Shown: one piece after another, positions 45,533 through 55,077 of the stretch
Layout of the letters: every line of letters begins with the position of its first letter
Numbering within the stretch: the stretch's first letter is position 1
Assembly (NCBI GenBank): GCA_942492905.1
Contig: OW818657.1
Location: 4,774,001 to 4,838,000, forward strand
DNA length: 64,000 bases
DNA from: CAIZWU01 sp942492905
GTDB lineage: Bacteria; Verrucomicrobiota; Verrucomicrobiia; Verrucomicrobiales; V1-33
Reading direction: 5' to 3'
Made by a program: the position numbers and the translations under genes
Notes under the pieces: model-generated
Database searches by the model: none
What the model saw: only the letters and a program-made list of their open reading frames with translations
What the model was told of the DNA's origin: nothing

Positions 45533-46969
45533 TCACACCGCGTCCGGGACCTCGAATCCCTTGCGGTATTCGCGGCGCAGCAGGGCGAGGGCTTCCGGGG
45601 TGGCGGTTTCGCCCACGAAGGTTTCCTTGGCAGCATCAATCTCCAACAGAGGACCCAGGCGGAAATCGCCAGGCTGGAGCGCGATCTGATTGGCTTCCAT
45701 GTGGGCCCCGAAATCGCCGCAAACTTCCTGCCATTGCTCCAGATCCTTCATACGTGCCCGGGCCTGGTCGATGTCGCTGTTTTGGCCGAGACGGTAGGAA
45801 ATGTTGCCGAGATGGCACCAGGCGCTGGAGTAATGGATCTGTTCGATCTCCGCCTTCAGGTCGCTGGTTTTGCGGCTGCGCATCGCATTGATGAAGTTCG
45901 CGGCGTGACTGCGGCCGCCGTCGCCACTGAACTTGGCGACTTCCTTGCCATTGAGGTCGTAGGCCTTTCCGCCGCCGCGTCCTCCGGCGTAATAACCGTT
46001 TTCACATTCGATGACGAGGAAGGCGTTGGTCCGGCGGCGGCGGTAAAAGTCATTGGCCTTCACATCCTTGCCGCGCGGCAGATTGTGGACGTCCATGATG
46101 ACCGGCACTTCGCCGGTGTCGAAATAAACAAAATGCGTGTTGGGGGTTTCCCCCGCATCCCCGAGACCGATGCGCCCGCCACCGGCCATGACGCGCTTCG
46201 GCAGCGGGATTTTGTCGCGGAAGACGACGTTGCGCAGGTCGTCGAGAATGTGCGGGCCCCAGTTGCCGAGTTCGCCGTTTCCAGTGTTCCAGTTCCAGTG
46301 CCAATCGTAGTGGAATTTCTCCCGCAGGATCGGAATGTCCTGCGCCGGGCCCAGCCAGAGATTGTAGTCGCAGGTGGTGGGCGGAGCGAGCGGTTCCGTC
46401 CGTTTGCCGATGGACTGGCGGATGCTGTAGTGGTTGCAACGCACCCACTTGATTTTCCCCAGCTTGCCGCTGTCGAGGAAGGCCTTGATCTCGTCCTGCA
46501 CCGGACAACTGCGTTGCTGGGTGCCGCCTTGGACGATGCGGTTATATTTCCGGGCGGCCTCCACCAGCTTCCGGCCTTCCCAGATGTTATGGGAGATGGG
46601 TTTTTCCACGTAAACATCTTTCCCGGCCTGACACGCCCACAGCGCGGCCAGCACGTGCCAGTGGTTGCCGGTCGAGACGACCACCGCGTCGATGTCTTTC
46701 GATTCAATGACTTTGCGCAGGTCCTGCACGGTGGTGGCCCCCGGGTGTTTCCCCTTGGCGGCATCAAGCGCGTTGGTGTCAGGATCGCACAGCATGGCGA
46801 TCTCGACGCCCGGGACCGCGGCCATGCGCCCGGCATTGCCCTGCCCCTGCCCGCCGAGGCCGATGGAGGCGACGCGGATCTTTTCATTGGCGCCCATCAC
46901 GCGGGAGGCGGAGAGCGCGGTGGTGGCCAGGGTGGCGTTGCGGAGAAAGGTGCGGCGGCTGGTGAGCAT
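45533..46969 (-). CDS. Tat-exported Gfo/Idh/MocA-family oxidoreductase
   Basis: The 478-residue protein starts at the ATG at 46969. A Tat signal (SRRTFLRNATLATTALSASR) precedes the NAD(P) Rossmann motif VASIGLGGQGQGNAG and the family's EKP motif (VYVEKPISHN). The substrate side has DWHWNWNTGNGELGNWG. Exported members are abundant in Verrucomicrobiota and Planctomycetota and are assumed to act on sugars. It lies on the opposite strand between the RND pump and the halogenase gene, so it may not be part of the metabolite locus. Confidence 0.92.
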   Translation of the reverse strand: MLTSRRTFLRNATLATTALSASRVMGANEKIRVASIGLGGQGQGNAGRMAAVPGVEIAMLCDPDTNALDAAKGKHPGATTVQDLRKVIESKDIDAVVVSTGNHWHVLAALWACQAGKDVYVEKPISHNIWEGRKLVEAARKYNRIVQGGTQQRSCPVQDEIKAFLDSGKLGKIKWVRCNHYSIRQSIGKRTEPLAPPTTCDYNLWLGPAQDIPILREKFHYDWHWNWNTGNGELGNWGPHILDDLRNVVFRDKIPLPKRVMAGGGRIGLGDAGETPNTHFVYFDTGEVPVIMDVHNLPRGKDVKANDFYRRRRTNAFLVIECENGYYAGGRGGGKAYDLNGKEVAKFSGDGGRSHAANFINAMRSRKTSDLKAEIEQIHYSSAWCHLGNISYRLGQNSDIDQARARMKDLEQWQEVCGDFGAHMEANQIALQPGDFRLGPLLEIDAAKETFVGETATPEALALLRREYRKGFEVPDAV

Positions 46970-47183
46970 GGCAGGAGTGGCAAGGGTGGATCGGGCGCGG
47001 CCAGCATAGTTTCCGCGCGGTGCTTTACCAGATTTTTTTGATTGAACAGAACCTGATCCGTTCCGGAAGCGGGAGGTTCCAGCCTTTCCCGGCTCCATGG
47101 CTTCGCAGCCAACGGAATCACTCCCGACCGGTGGGATTCATTTATTGCTTCCCCGGACCCGGGGAATTTTTTAGGCGTAGGGC

Positions 47184-48680
47184 ATGATCCGTTCGATTGT
47201 GGTTCTCGGAGGCGGGAGCGCCGGCCTGCTGGCGGCGCTCAGCCTCAAAACAAAGTTGCCTGCGCTGCAGGTCCGTTTGGTCTGCAGCCGTGCCCTCGGC
47301 ATCATCGGGGTGGGGGAAGGCAGCATCGTGGATCTGCCGAATCATCTCCATGGTCATCTGAAATTGGATCCGGCGGATTTTCATCGCGAGGTTCAGCCGT
47401 CCTACAAGCTGGGGGTCCACTTCCTGTGGGGCCCGCGGGAGGAGTTTTTCTACTCCTTCAGCAGTCCGGTCAGTGCCATTTTGCAGGGCATGTCCCGCCC
47501 GGCAGGCATGGCTTGTTTTGAGGAATTTTCGGACCTTGATGCCAGCACCGCACTGATGCTCCGGGGCCGGGCTTTTCTGCCGCTGCCAAACGGATCGCCG
47601 GATCTCCGCAACAATGTCGCCTATCATCTGGAAAACGAACCGTTTGTGGCCTGGCTGGAAAAACACGCCGCAGCCCGCGGCGTGGTCTTCACTGATAGCC
47701 TCGTGCAGCAGGTCGAAACGGGAGAGGAGGGAATCACCGCCATCCATCTGGAGACCGGCGAGCGGGTCACGGCGGATCTCTATGTCGATGCCTCCGGATT
47801 CCGCAGTGAGCTGCTGGGGCGCGCCCTTCAGGAGCCATTCCTATCCTATCAGGATACCCTGTTCTGCGACCGCGCCCTCGCGGGCGGCTGGGACCGCGGG
47901 GACGATCCCATTCAACCCTACACCACGGCAGAGACGATGCAGGCGGGTTGGTCCTGGCGGATTGATCATCCCCACCGGGTGAATCGCGGTTACGTCTACA
48001 GTTCCTCCTTCCTGAGCGATGAAGCCGCCGGGGAGGAATTCCGGAAACGGAATCCCCAGGCTGGGAATCTGCGGCTGGTGGAGTTCCGCACCGGACGTTA
48101 CGGACGGCCGTGGGTGAAAAATGTCTGCGGGATCGGCAATGCCGCCGGGTTTGTCGAACCGCTCGAAGCCACCGCCCTCAATATCATTGCGGTGCAGTGC
48201 CGGTTTCTCGCGGCTGTCCTAGCGGAAACCGGCCGCCGTCCCGGGCCTGCCATGATCGATTCCTTCAACCGGATGATGAACCATCAGTGGGATGAAATCC
48301 GGGATTTCCTGGCCGTCCACTATCGTTTTAATACCCGGCTGGATTCCCCCTTCTGGCGTCACTGCCGCGCCCATACCGCCTTGCACGGAGCGGAGCGCAT
48401 CGTCCAGTTTTACCAGGAAAACGGCCCTTCCATTCTCACTCAGGCGGAGCTGCTGCCGCCGGAGATGAGCATCTTCCGGTTGGACGGATTCTACACCCTG
48501 CTGCTGGGACAAAAGGTGCCGCACCGGGCGCCCCCGCTTTCCGGGCCCGATCAAATCATTTGGCAGCGCCACCGCAAGGCCATGGCGGACCAGGCGGCAC
48601 GGGGGCTGTCCATGGAGGAATCCCTACGCATCATGCAGGATCCCCGCTGGCAGTGGACGCCCGGATTTTACCACATCTGA
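47184..48680 (+). CDS. Flavin-dependent halogenase (tryptophan 7-halogenase family)
   Basis: The 498-residue protein has the FAD motif VLGGGSAGLLAAL (residues 7-19), GVGEGSIVDLPNHL, and the catalytic lysine K75 in SYKLGVHF, equivalent to the lysine that forms or holds the hypohalous species. It also has the glutamate E328 in GFVEPLEATALNI. The WxWxIP motif reads WSWRID (256-261), with Asp for Pro. The substrate is unknown. A phenolic product of the nearby type III PKS is an attractive guess. It is divergent from the Gfo/Idh gene. Confidence 0.88.
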   Translation: MIRSIVVLGGGSAGLLAALSLKTKLPALQVRLVCSRALGIIGVGEGSIVDLPNHLHGHLKLDPADFHREVQPSYKLGVHFLWGPREEFFYSFSSPVSAILQGMSRPAGMACFEEFSDLDASTALMLRGRAFLPLPNGSPDLRNNVAYHLENEPFVAWLEKHAAARGVVFTDSLVQQVETGEEGITAIHLETGERVTADLYVDASGFRSELLGRALQEPFLSYQDTLFCDRALAGGWDRGDDPIQPYTTAETMQAGWSWRIDHPHRVNRGYVYSSSFLSDEAAGEEFRKRNPQAGNLRLVEFRTGRYGRPWVKNVCGIGNAAGFVEPLEATALNIIAVQCRFLAAVLAETGRRPGPAMIDSFNRMMNHQWDEIRDFLAVHYRFNTRLDSPFWRHCRAHTALHGAERIVQFYQENGPSILTQAELLPPEMSIFRLDGFYTLLLGQKVPHRAPPLSGPDQIIWQRHRKAMADQAARGLSMEESLRIMQDPRWQWTPGFYHI

Positions 48681-48740
48681 AGGAACTCCACGCGGTGCCG
48701 GAGACGGCCCCGCGGCCAGGCAGCCCAGCGTGGAAACCCG

Positions 48741-49829
48741 TTACTCCGCCGTTTCGCCGCCGAACCACTTGCGCCGGAGTTCTTCAAGGAAACCACGCTC
48801 ATTGAGGGCGAGCAGGGCGCGGTTCAGGCGCTCGCGCAGCGGGCTGTCTTCCTGGACCCCGATGCCGTAGTTCTGGCGGTCGAAGACGGGGCCGGCCAGT
48901 TGCAGACCGCTGTCGCCACTTTGATTCAGATAGTAGCTGAGCATGGGGGCGTCATAGACCACCGCTTTGGCCCTGCCCAGTTTCATGGCTTGGATGGCGG
49001 CGGCGAGATCCGGGGCGGGGACGGTCTCAATGCCTTTGGCCACCAGCCATTTTTCGGAGGTACTGCCCGCGAGGGTGGCGACTTTGCGGCCGGGGAGATC
49101 GCCCGGGCCGTTTATCTCCCCCTTGAGGGAATTCACGGTCATGGTGGTCGTGAAGGAAGCTGTCAGGAAAGAGATGAGGACGATACTGAGGAGCATCCAG
49201 GCGATGGCCACCAATCGGCCGCCGACGCCCACCGGGCCTTTGTTGTCGGCGCCCCCCACGAGGAGGGTGCTGACGGTCCACCAGAACGACTCCCAGAGGC
49301 CCTGCTTGTAATCGGCAGGCCACATGTCGCCATTCACCTTGTGCTCGTAACGCCACACCAGATGACTGACAATGAACATGGTCAGGACGAGCAGGAGGAA
49401 GAGACCGACCAACTGGAGATTGAACAGGTTTTTGATCATCTGCCATATGGTGGAAAGCGAGGAACTTCCGCCGCCACTGACGAGGATTTGCAGGCCCGAC
49501 TCGTAGAAGGGCTGGGTGAAGTCCACCACCGCCTCGCGCTCGGAAGTGATACTGAGGGCCGCGACGGCCGCGTCGGCGGACTTGTCCTTGAGGGCGTCCA
49601 CCATTTTGGCGGCACTGTCCACCACCGTGGTTTCGGATTCCAATCCCGCCTCACGGGCGAGCTCGTTCCAGAGTTCGATGCTGAACCCCACGTTGCGTCC
49701 ATCCTTTTCAAAGGAGAACGGTTCAATGTAGCGGGTGACCACTTTGATCTTTTCTGCCTGGGCGGCGCCAAGGCTGAGCATGGCCAGACAGCCCAGCAGG
49801 ACACGGCGGAGGAAGGATAGGAAAGGCAC
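48741..49829 (-). CDS. Prokaryotic ionotropic glutamate receptor-like channel
   Basis: The 362-residue protein (GTG start at 49829; signal peptide to about residue 25) is a periplasmic amino-acid-binding domain split by a channel. The first lobe contains SITSEREAVVDFTQPF (R98 is the likely carboxylate ligand). Transmembrane helix 1 covers about 138-158, a pore loop about 178-203 (WWTVSTLLVGGADNKGP) and helix 2 about 205-228 (ending SFTTTMTV, comparable with SYTANLAAF of animal receptors). The second lobe follows. This is the GluR0 layout, but the K+ filter TVGYG is replaced by LVGGA. The ligand is probably an amino acid. The start is uncertain: the frame is open to 49904. Confidence 0.85.
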   Translation of the reverse strand: MPFLSFLRRVLLGCLAMLSLGAAQAEKIKVVTRYIEPFSFEKDGRNVGFSIELWNELAREAGLESETTVVDSAAKMVDALKDKSADAAVAALSITSEREAVVDFTQPFYESGLQILVSGGGSSSLSTIWQMIKNLFNLQLVGLFLLLVLTMFIVSHLVWRYEHKVNGDMWPADYKQGLWESFWWTVSTLLVGGADNKGPVGVGGRLVAIAWMLLSIVLISFLTASFTTTMTVNSLKGEINGPGDLPGRKVATLAGSTSEKWLVAKGIETVPAPDLAAAIQAMKLGRAKAVVYDAPMLSYYLNQSGDSGLQLAGPVFDRQNYGIGVQEDSPLRERLNRALLALNERGFLEELRRKWFGGETAE

Positions 49830-49963
49830 GGTTGGTTCAGGGATTAAAAGGACGGGCCGCCCATTCCCCCGGACGGGGCAAAGTGCAAGCCGAGGAGGTG
49901 ACAATAAAATGCCTGGCCCGTGCCAGCCACACGCAACCAGAGTGGAACGGCCGGCGCTTCGGC

Positions 49964-51430
49964 TCAGGCCAGCACTCCCTTGATGACCTCGCCCTCCACG
50001 TTTGTGAGACGGCGGTCGATGCCGTTGTGGTAGTAGGTCAGCTTCTCATGATCCAGCCCCAGCAGGTGCAGGATGGTGGCGTGGAAGTCCGGAATGGTCA
50101 CCGCATTTCCGGCCGCCGTATAACCGATTTCATCCGAACTGCCGTACTGCAAGCCGGCCTGCACCCCGGCGCCGGCGAGGAAACAGGTGAAGGCACTGGG
50201 ATGATGGTCGCGCCCGGTGGAGCCGATTCCCTGCGTCACCGGACTGCGGCCAAACTCCGTAGACCAGATAAACAGGGTATCCTCCAGCATGCCCCGCTGT
50301 TTCAAATCCTGGATCAGCGCCGCCACCGGCTGGTCCATGGTGGCGGCCTGGGTGTCGTGGTTTTCCTTGATGCCTTCATGGCCGTCCCAGTTGATCCGCG
50401 GGCTTCCAAAGGCCCCGCCATTGAGGATCTGCACAAAACGCACGCCGCGTTCCAACAGGCGGCGCGCCATCAGGCAATTCCGACCGAATCCTTTGTTGGA
50501 AGGTTCATCCAGGCCGTAGAGCCGTTTGATGGATTCCGGCTCGCTATCCAAATCCGTGGCTTCCGGAATACTCACCTGCATCCGGGCGGCCAGTTCGTAG
50601 GAACGCAGGCGGGCCGCGAAGGCGCCCTCTTCCGGATGCGCGTCTGCCAAACCCCGGTTCATCGAAGCCAGCAGATCCATGTCCGCAGAGCGGGCGGCCG
50701 GGGAAATCCCGGCCGGCGTATGCAGGTCCGCCACCGGCTCGGCCGACCGGGTGCGGAAGGGCACCCCCTGATGGTTGGCAGGCAGGAAACCCGAGGTCCA
50801 GTTGATGGAGCCGCCGGCAGGCAAGCCCCGAGGGTCAGGCAGCACTACAAAGGCCGGGAGATTTTCATTGGCACTGCCCAATCCATAACTGAGCCACGAT
50901 CCCATGCTGGGAAATCCATTCAGGGTGAATCCGCTGTTCATCTGGAACGCCGCGGGGGTGTGGTTATTGCTTTTGGCCACCATCGAGCGGATGAAACAGA
51001 GGTCATCGGCACAGCCCGCGAGATGGGGCAAGAGGCTGCTCACCCACGCCCCGGACTGGCCATGCTGGCGGAAATCGTAAACGCTTTTCATGAGGCGGCC
51101 CGGCTGGCCGAAAAACCCCAGATTCTCCCCCTTCCCTTCCAGGGTCTTGCCATGCATCCGCTCCAGCTCCGGTTTGTAATCGAAGGTTTCCAAATGGCTG
51201 ACCCCGCCCGCGCAGAAGACCTGGACCACCCGTTTGGCTTTGGCAGGGAAATGCGGCGGATGCGACGCCGTGGAGGCCACCCCGGCCGCTTGGGCTCCGT
51301 CGCGGTTGAGCAGCCAGGCCAGCGCCACCGCTCCTAACCCCCCGCCGGAGTTCCAGAGGAAGTGCCGGCGGGACAGGGGGCCGCTCCCCGGTTGGTCCGG
51401 GCCGGATGAGGGAAAGAGGCTATCGGACAT
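49964..51430 (-). CDS. DUF1501-family protein, Tat-exported
   Basis: The 488-residue protein starts at the ATG at 51430, overlapping the end of the upstream gene by 11 bp. The Tat signal is SRRHFLWNSGGGLGAVALAW. The sulfatase-like alkaline-phosphatase fold of DUF1501 shows in KRVVQVFCAGGVSHLETFDY, SMVAKSNNHTPAAF, WSTEFGRSPV and GRDHHPSAFTCFLAG. These proteins are almost always paired with DUF1549/DUF1553 cytochromes, as here, and are thought to act in polysaccharide metabolism. The chemistry is not established. Confidence 0.92.
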   Translation of the reverse strand: MSDSLFPSSGPDQPGSGPLSRRHFLWNSGGGLGAVALAWLLNRDGAQAAGVASTASHPPHFPAKAKRVVQVFCAGGVSHLETFDYKPELERMHGKTLEGKGENLGFFGQPGRLMKSVYDFRQHGQSGAWVSSLLPHLAGCADDLCFIRSMVAKSNNHTPAAFQMNSGFTLNGFPSMGSWLSYGLGSANENLPAFVVLPDPRGLPAGGSINWTSGFLPANHQGVPFRTRSAEPVADLHTPAGISPAARSADMDLLASMNRGLADAHPEEGAFAARLRSYELAARMQVSIPEATDLDSEPESIKRLYGLDEPSNKGFGRNCLMARRLLERGVRFVQILNGGAFGSPRINWDGHEGIKENHDTQAATMDQPVAALIQDLKQRGMLEDTLFIWSTEFGRSPVTQGIGSTGRDHHPSAFTCFLAGAGVQAGLQYGSSDEIGYTAAGNAVTIPDFHATILHLLGLDHEKLTYYHNGIDRRLTNVEGEVIKGVLA

Positions 51431-54400
51431 ACACAAATTCGGTGGAGTTGAGCAGGGCCCAGCAGACACTGGCCAGCCCCCGGGCTTCCGCCGCGGCCGT
51501 GGCCTGACGGGTCTCCTCCGCAGTGGGGGCGCGGCCGAGGGCAAGTTGCCAGGCGGCGTGGACCGCCGCCTCCACCCCTGGCCCGGCGGTGCGCTGCGCC
51601 CGGTCGGCGAGGCGCTGGGCCTGACGCTGCACAAAGGAATTGTTCATCAGTTCCAAAGCCTGCAGTGGCGTGGTGGTTACGCCACGGCGCGGCGTTTTCA
51701 CGGAAGGGTCCGGACAGTCAAAGGCGTCCAGCAAAGGATCCTTGCCACTGTTCACATTCATCCGGTAGACGGTGCGGCGGTTGAACTCCGGACCGGATTT
51801 GTCAGTGATCGCATAGGCATTGGCCGGAAAGGGAAGCGCCTCGAACGGCCGGAACCCCGGACCGCCCGGCTGGCGGTTGAGTTCGCCGCTGACCGCCAGC
51901 ATGGCATCGCGCACCGCCTCGGCTTCCAGCCGCCGCGGGGCAAAACGCCATAACCATTGGTTCTCCGCATCAAGGGCCGCCGCCCGGGGATTGAAGGCCG
52001 CGGACTGCCGGTAAACGGCGGAATGCACGATCAGCCGGTGCAGCGCCTTCACGCTCCAGCCGCTTTGAATGAATTGCCCCGCCAGCCAATCCAACAATTC
52101 CGGATGACTGGGAAGCGCCCCGCCCACCCCGAAGTCATTGGGTGTGGAGACAAGGCCCTGGCCAAAGTGATAGTGCCAGACGCGGTTGGCCATGACCCGG
52201 GCGGGAAGCGGATTCGCGGGATCGGTCAGCCACCCGGCAAACTTCAGCCGCCGCTGGGCTTCGGGCGCGTCGGCGGCCAGACCGAAATCAGGATTGAGCC
52301 CGGCCACCGCCGCCAGCGCGCCCGGAGTTACCACTTCATCCGGCGAGGTGACTTCGCCCCGGATCAGCCGGCGGGTCGGCGTCGGTTGGACGCGGATTCC
52401 AGCGTAGGAAACGGCAGCGGGAGGCTGAACCGACGCGAGAGCCGCGCGGGCTTGTTCCCTTTCCACCACCGCGGCCTGATGCGCCTGACGCTGCGCGGGG
52501 GAGAGCCGGGTGAGGATTTCTGGCAGGGCGATCCCGGCCCCTCCGGCACGGAAAGAGGCCGCCATTTCGCCTTCATCCAGCGCCCGGTCATAAAGCGCGG
52601 CCTGCTGCACCGAACCCGTCAGCCAGGGACGCCCCCCGCCGGTGTGCCGCAGTCCCAGCACCACATGGGCGTCGCCCGCCTGGAAGGTCTGCAACGGAGT
52701 GTCAGGCGAGTAGGGCTGGCCGTAAGGCTTTCCGTTGCGGAACATCGCGATACTGCCGTCGGCCCGGTAAGCGATCGCCAGATGGATCAGCCCCCCCGGC
52801 GGGGAGTCTTCCGCAGGGGCTCCAACTTCCTTGGTCCGGACAAACCCATTGCTGCCCGCGGTCCATTGTCCGGGCTGGCGCTCACCAAAAACAATCGCGT
52901 CAAAAACCGAACCGTCCTGGTTCTGCAAGGAAATGGCGGCCCCGCCTCCCTGATCCAGACTTGCCAGCGAAACCCACGCTTCGAGGGTCTTCTCCCGCAG
53001 ATCGCGCGGCAGCGGGGCGGTTTTAAAAAAAGCCCCTTCCCCGGGAAGCTGCAGCCGTCCGTCCCGGATCTCCGCTTTTCCCTGCACCGTACCCGGCATT
53101 GCTCCGGACTCCGCGCCATCAAACCTCCAGCGCGCCAAAGGCACCGGCCCGGGCGCTGCTACCGCTCCTTTGGCTCCGGCGGCTTCCAGCTCTGCCAGCA
53201 CTTTGGCCGCGGCGGCCAGTTTCTTTTCGAGCCCATCCCGTTGCTCCTGATAGTGCCTGGTTTCGGCCGCTCCCGCGATGGACCGCTCCCCATGCTTCAC
53301 TCCTTCAAAGACCGATTTAAGCCGGTAATAATCCTCATGCGGAATCGGATCAAACTTGTGGGCATGGCAGCGGGCGCAATTGATTGTTAGTCCAAGAAAG
53401 GTCTGCCCCACCACGCCCAAGATATCTTCCAGTTCGTCCTCCCGCGTGATGGCCCGCTGGGTGGCATTGGCCTGGGAATTGCCCGCCTCATCCCACGGCC
53501 CGCACACCAGCAGCCCCGCCGCCACCATGCCATCGCGGGTCACGGGTTCCAACACGTCCCCCGCGACCTGTTCCCGCATGAATTGGTCATAAGGTTTGTC
53601 CCCGTTGAAACTGTTGATCACATAGTCGCGGTAATGCCAGGCATTGGGCCTCAGCTTGTCGTATTCAAACCCCTGGCTCTCGGTGAACCGCGCCACATCC
53701 AGCCAATGCCGGCCCCAACGTTCCCCGTAGTGCGGCGACGCCAGCAACCGATCCACCAATTCCGGATAGGCCGACGGTGAGGCGTTTTGCACAAAAGCAT
53801 CGATCTCTTCCGGCGAGGGCGGCAACCCGGTCAGATCGAAACTCAGCCGCCGGATCAGCGTCGCCCGGTCCGCTTCCGGCGCCAGTGTCAGGCCCTCTGT
53901 GGACAACCGGGTCGAAATGAGGGCCGAGACCGGGTCCGCAGCCCCATCCGGCACCACCACCCCCCGCAGCGGCTGAAGGGACCAATGATTGCTCTGCACC
54001 CGCGCCACCACGCCATCGTCCGGCCAGGCAGCGCCCTGATCGATCCACGCCCGCAGCACACCGGTTTGCTCTGCCGTCAGGCGTTCGCCTTTGGGAGGCA
54101 TCACCGCGTCCGCTTCCAGCCCACTCACAAGATGGATCAGCCGGCTCTCCGCACTCCGGCCAGGCACGATGACCTTGCCCTCATCACCCCCTTTCAAAGC
54201 TGCCGCCCGATGGTCCAGCCGCAGCCCGCCCTTCTGCTTCTCCGGGCCGTGACACTTGAGGCAATGCGTCTTCAGCAAGGGCTGGATATCCCGAGCAAAT
54301 TCCATCTTCCCCGGAACCGCCGGAGGCAGCAATGAAAGGTCCACCGCGGCCGGCGCCGCACCCCAGGCCGCGTCAGGAGGCAGCAGGGCGACCACCAGCA

Positions 54401-54449
54401 CGACCAGCCAGGAACCGGGTTGCCAGCCCCGCCCCTCTGGCTGCGGCAT
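51420..54449 (-). CDS. PSCyt1-DUF1549-LamG-DUF1553 protein (planctomycete-type cytochrome)
   Basis: The 1009-residue protein starts at the ATG at 54449, with a hydrophobic signal segment (SWLVVLVVALLPPDAAWG). A planctomycete cytochrome c domain has one haem motif, C63-x-x-C66-H67 (THCLKCHGPE), followed by KGGLRLD. DUF1549 follows at about 155-360 (RRLSFDLTGLPPSPEEID; HYGERWGRHWLDVARF), then a LamG-like sugar-binding domain, and DUF1553 at about 720-975 (NRVWHYHFGQGLVSTPNDFG). The haem suggests an electron-transfer enzyme acting on glycans. It forms an operon with the DUF1501 gene. An ATG at 54497 is an alternative start. Confidence 0.93.
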   Translation of the reverse strand: MPQPEGRGWQPGSWLVVLVVALLPPDAAWGAAPAAVDLSLLPPAVPGKMEFARDIQPLLKTHCLKCHGPEKQKGGLRLDHRAAALKGGDEGKVIVPGRSAESRLIHLVSGLEADAVMPPKGERLTAEQTGVLRAWIDQGAAWPDDGVVARVQSNHWSLQPLRGVVVPDGAADPVSALISTRLSTEGLTLAPEADRATLIRRLSFDLTGLPPSPEEIDAFVQNASPSAYPELVDRLLASPHYGERWGRHWLDVARFTESQGFEYDKLRPNAWHYRDYVINSFNGDKPYDQFMREQVAGDVLEPVTRDGMVAAGLLVCGPWDEAGNSQANATQRAITREDELEDILGVVGQTFLGLTINCARCHAHKFDPIPHEDYYRLKSVFEGVKHGERSIAGAAETRHYQEQRDGLEKKLAAAAKVLAELEAAGAKGAVAAPGPVPLARWRFDGAESGAMPGTVQGKAEIRDGRLQLPGEGAFFKTAPLPRDLREKTLEAWVSLASLDQGGGAAISLQNQDGSVFDAIVFGERQPGQWTAGSNGFVRTKEVGAPAEDSPPGGLIHLAIAYRADGSIAMFRNGKPYGQPYSPDTPLQTFQAGDAHVVLGLRHTGGGRPWLTGSVQQAALYDRALDEGEMAASFRAGGAGIALPEILTRLSPAQRQAHQAAVVEREQARAALASVQPPAAVSYAGIRVQPTPTRRLIRGEVTSPDEVVTPGALAAVAGLNPDFGLAADAPEAQRRLKFAGWLTDPANPLPARVMANRVWHYHFGQGLVSTPNDFGVGGALPSHPELLDWLAGQFIQSGWSVKALHRLIVHSAVYRQSAAFNPRAAALDAENQWLWRFAPRRLEAEAVRDAMLAVSGELNRQPGGPGFRPFEALPFPANAYAITDKSGPEFNRRTVYRMNVNSGKDPLLDAFDCPDPSVKTPRRGVTTTPLQALELMNNSFVQRQAQRLADRAQRTAGPGVEAAVHAAWQLALGRAPTAEETRQATAAAEARGLASVCWALLNSTEFVYVR

Positions 54450-54647
54450 AGCTCCCGGTGGTGTGCACACCCCAGCCTGTTTGAAAAAGTTAACCATGGG
54501 TATCTCAGCAGATGCCTGTAAAAACGGCCTCATCGCTCCGGTCTGATCAACCAATGACACGATCCGCCTGGCCCGCCTTCGGATTTCCTCCGCCAAATTC
54601 CTCTTGCAGACCGCCGCATCCCCCCTAGTTTCGCTTCTCACCCCAAT

Positions 54648-54722
54648 GCGCTGTTAGCTCAGTGGTAGAGCACATCCTTCACACGGATGGGGTCGCAGGT
54701 TCGAACCCTGCACCGCGCACCA
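54648..54722 (+). tRNA. tRNA-Val (anticodon CAC)
   Basis: The cloverleaf can be drawn directly. The acceptor stem is GCGCTGT with ACCGCGC, which leaves a T-C mismatch at pair 5-68. The D arm is GCTC-AGTGGTA-GAGC. The anticodon arm is CATCC-TTCACAC-GGATG, with CAC at 54680-54682. The T arm is GCAGG-TTCGAAC-CCTGC, and CCA is encoded at the 3' end. The single acceptor mismatch is unusual but the rest is canonical. Its 3' part is repeated at 57495-57511. Confidence 0.92.
54702..54718. repeat. Left att-like repeat inside tRNA-Val
   Basis: CGAACCCTGCACCGCGC, the 3' half of the T arm and the acceptor strand, is identical to 57495-57511. Confidence 0.7.
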
Positions 54723-54792
54723 TCCTCCCCATTGTGACAGCAGGCGACCAGCCGCGACTAATCCACTGGTTTTCAGGAGCTGGTGAAATGTG

Positions 54793-54900
54793 GAAAGCGG
54801 CATCCTGCGCAAGCTCACCGTCCTCCTCGGGAAAACCCTCCGCACCCAGTCCGCCCTCCCCGCCACCTTTAAAGCCTGCCTCGCCCACTATCTTCAATAA
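54793..54900 (+). pseudogene. C-terminal fragment of an IS110-family transposase
   Basis: A 35-codon frame ending in TAA at 54898-54900 translates to ESGILRKLTVLLGK, then RTQSALPA and ACLAHYLQ. This aligns with the end of the intact transposase at 15326-16645 (LRKLSVLLGK, RTQLGLPG, ACLAHFLQ), but is diverged at many positions and lies on the opposite strand. The rest of the gene is absent. It is an old relic of a related element, not of the two recent copies. Confidence 0.75.
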
Positions 54901-55077
54901 CTCCAACCGCTCCCTGCAAACGGCCCGGTGCTGCTGGAAAAAAGCCTGGCTCCTAGACAAGAACCTTGAATGCCTGCATGCGAGCGTTTTCTGTAGTTTG
55001 TGTGTCAAACTCGCTTGGCATGTGGCAAACCTGCATAGCGGCAAACGGCAATAAGCCAAGTCAAGTTATTCGGTCGT

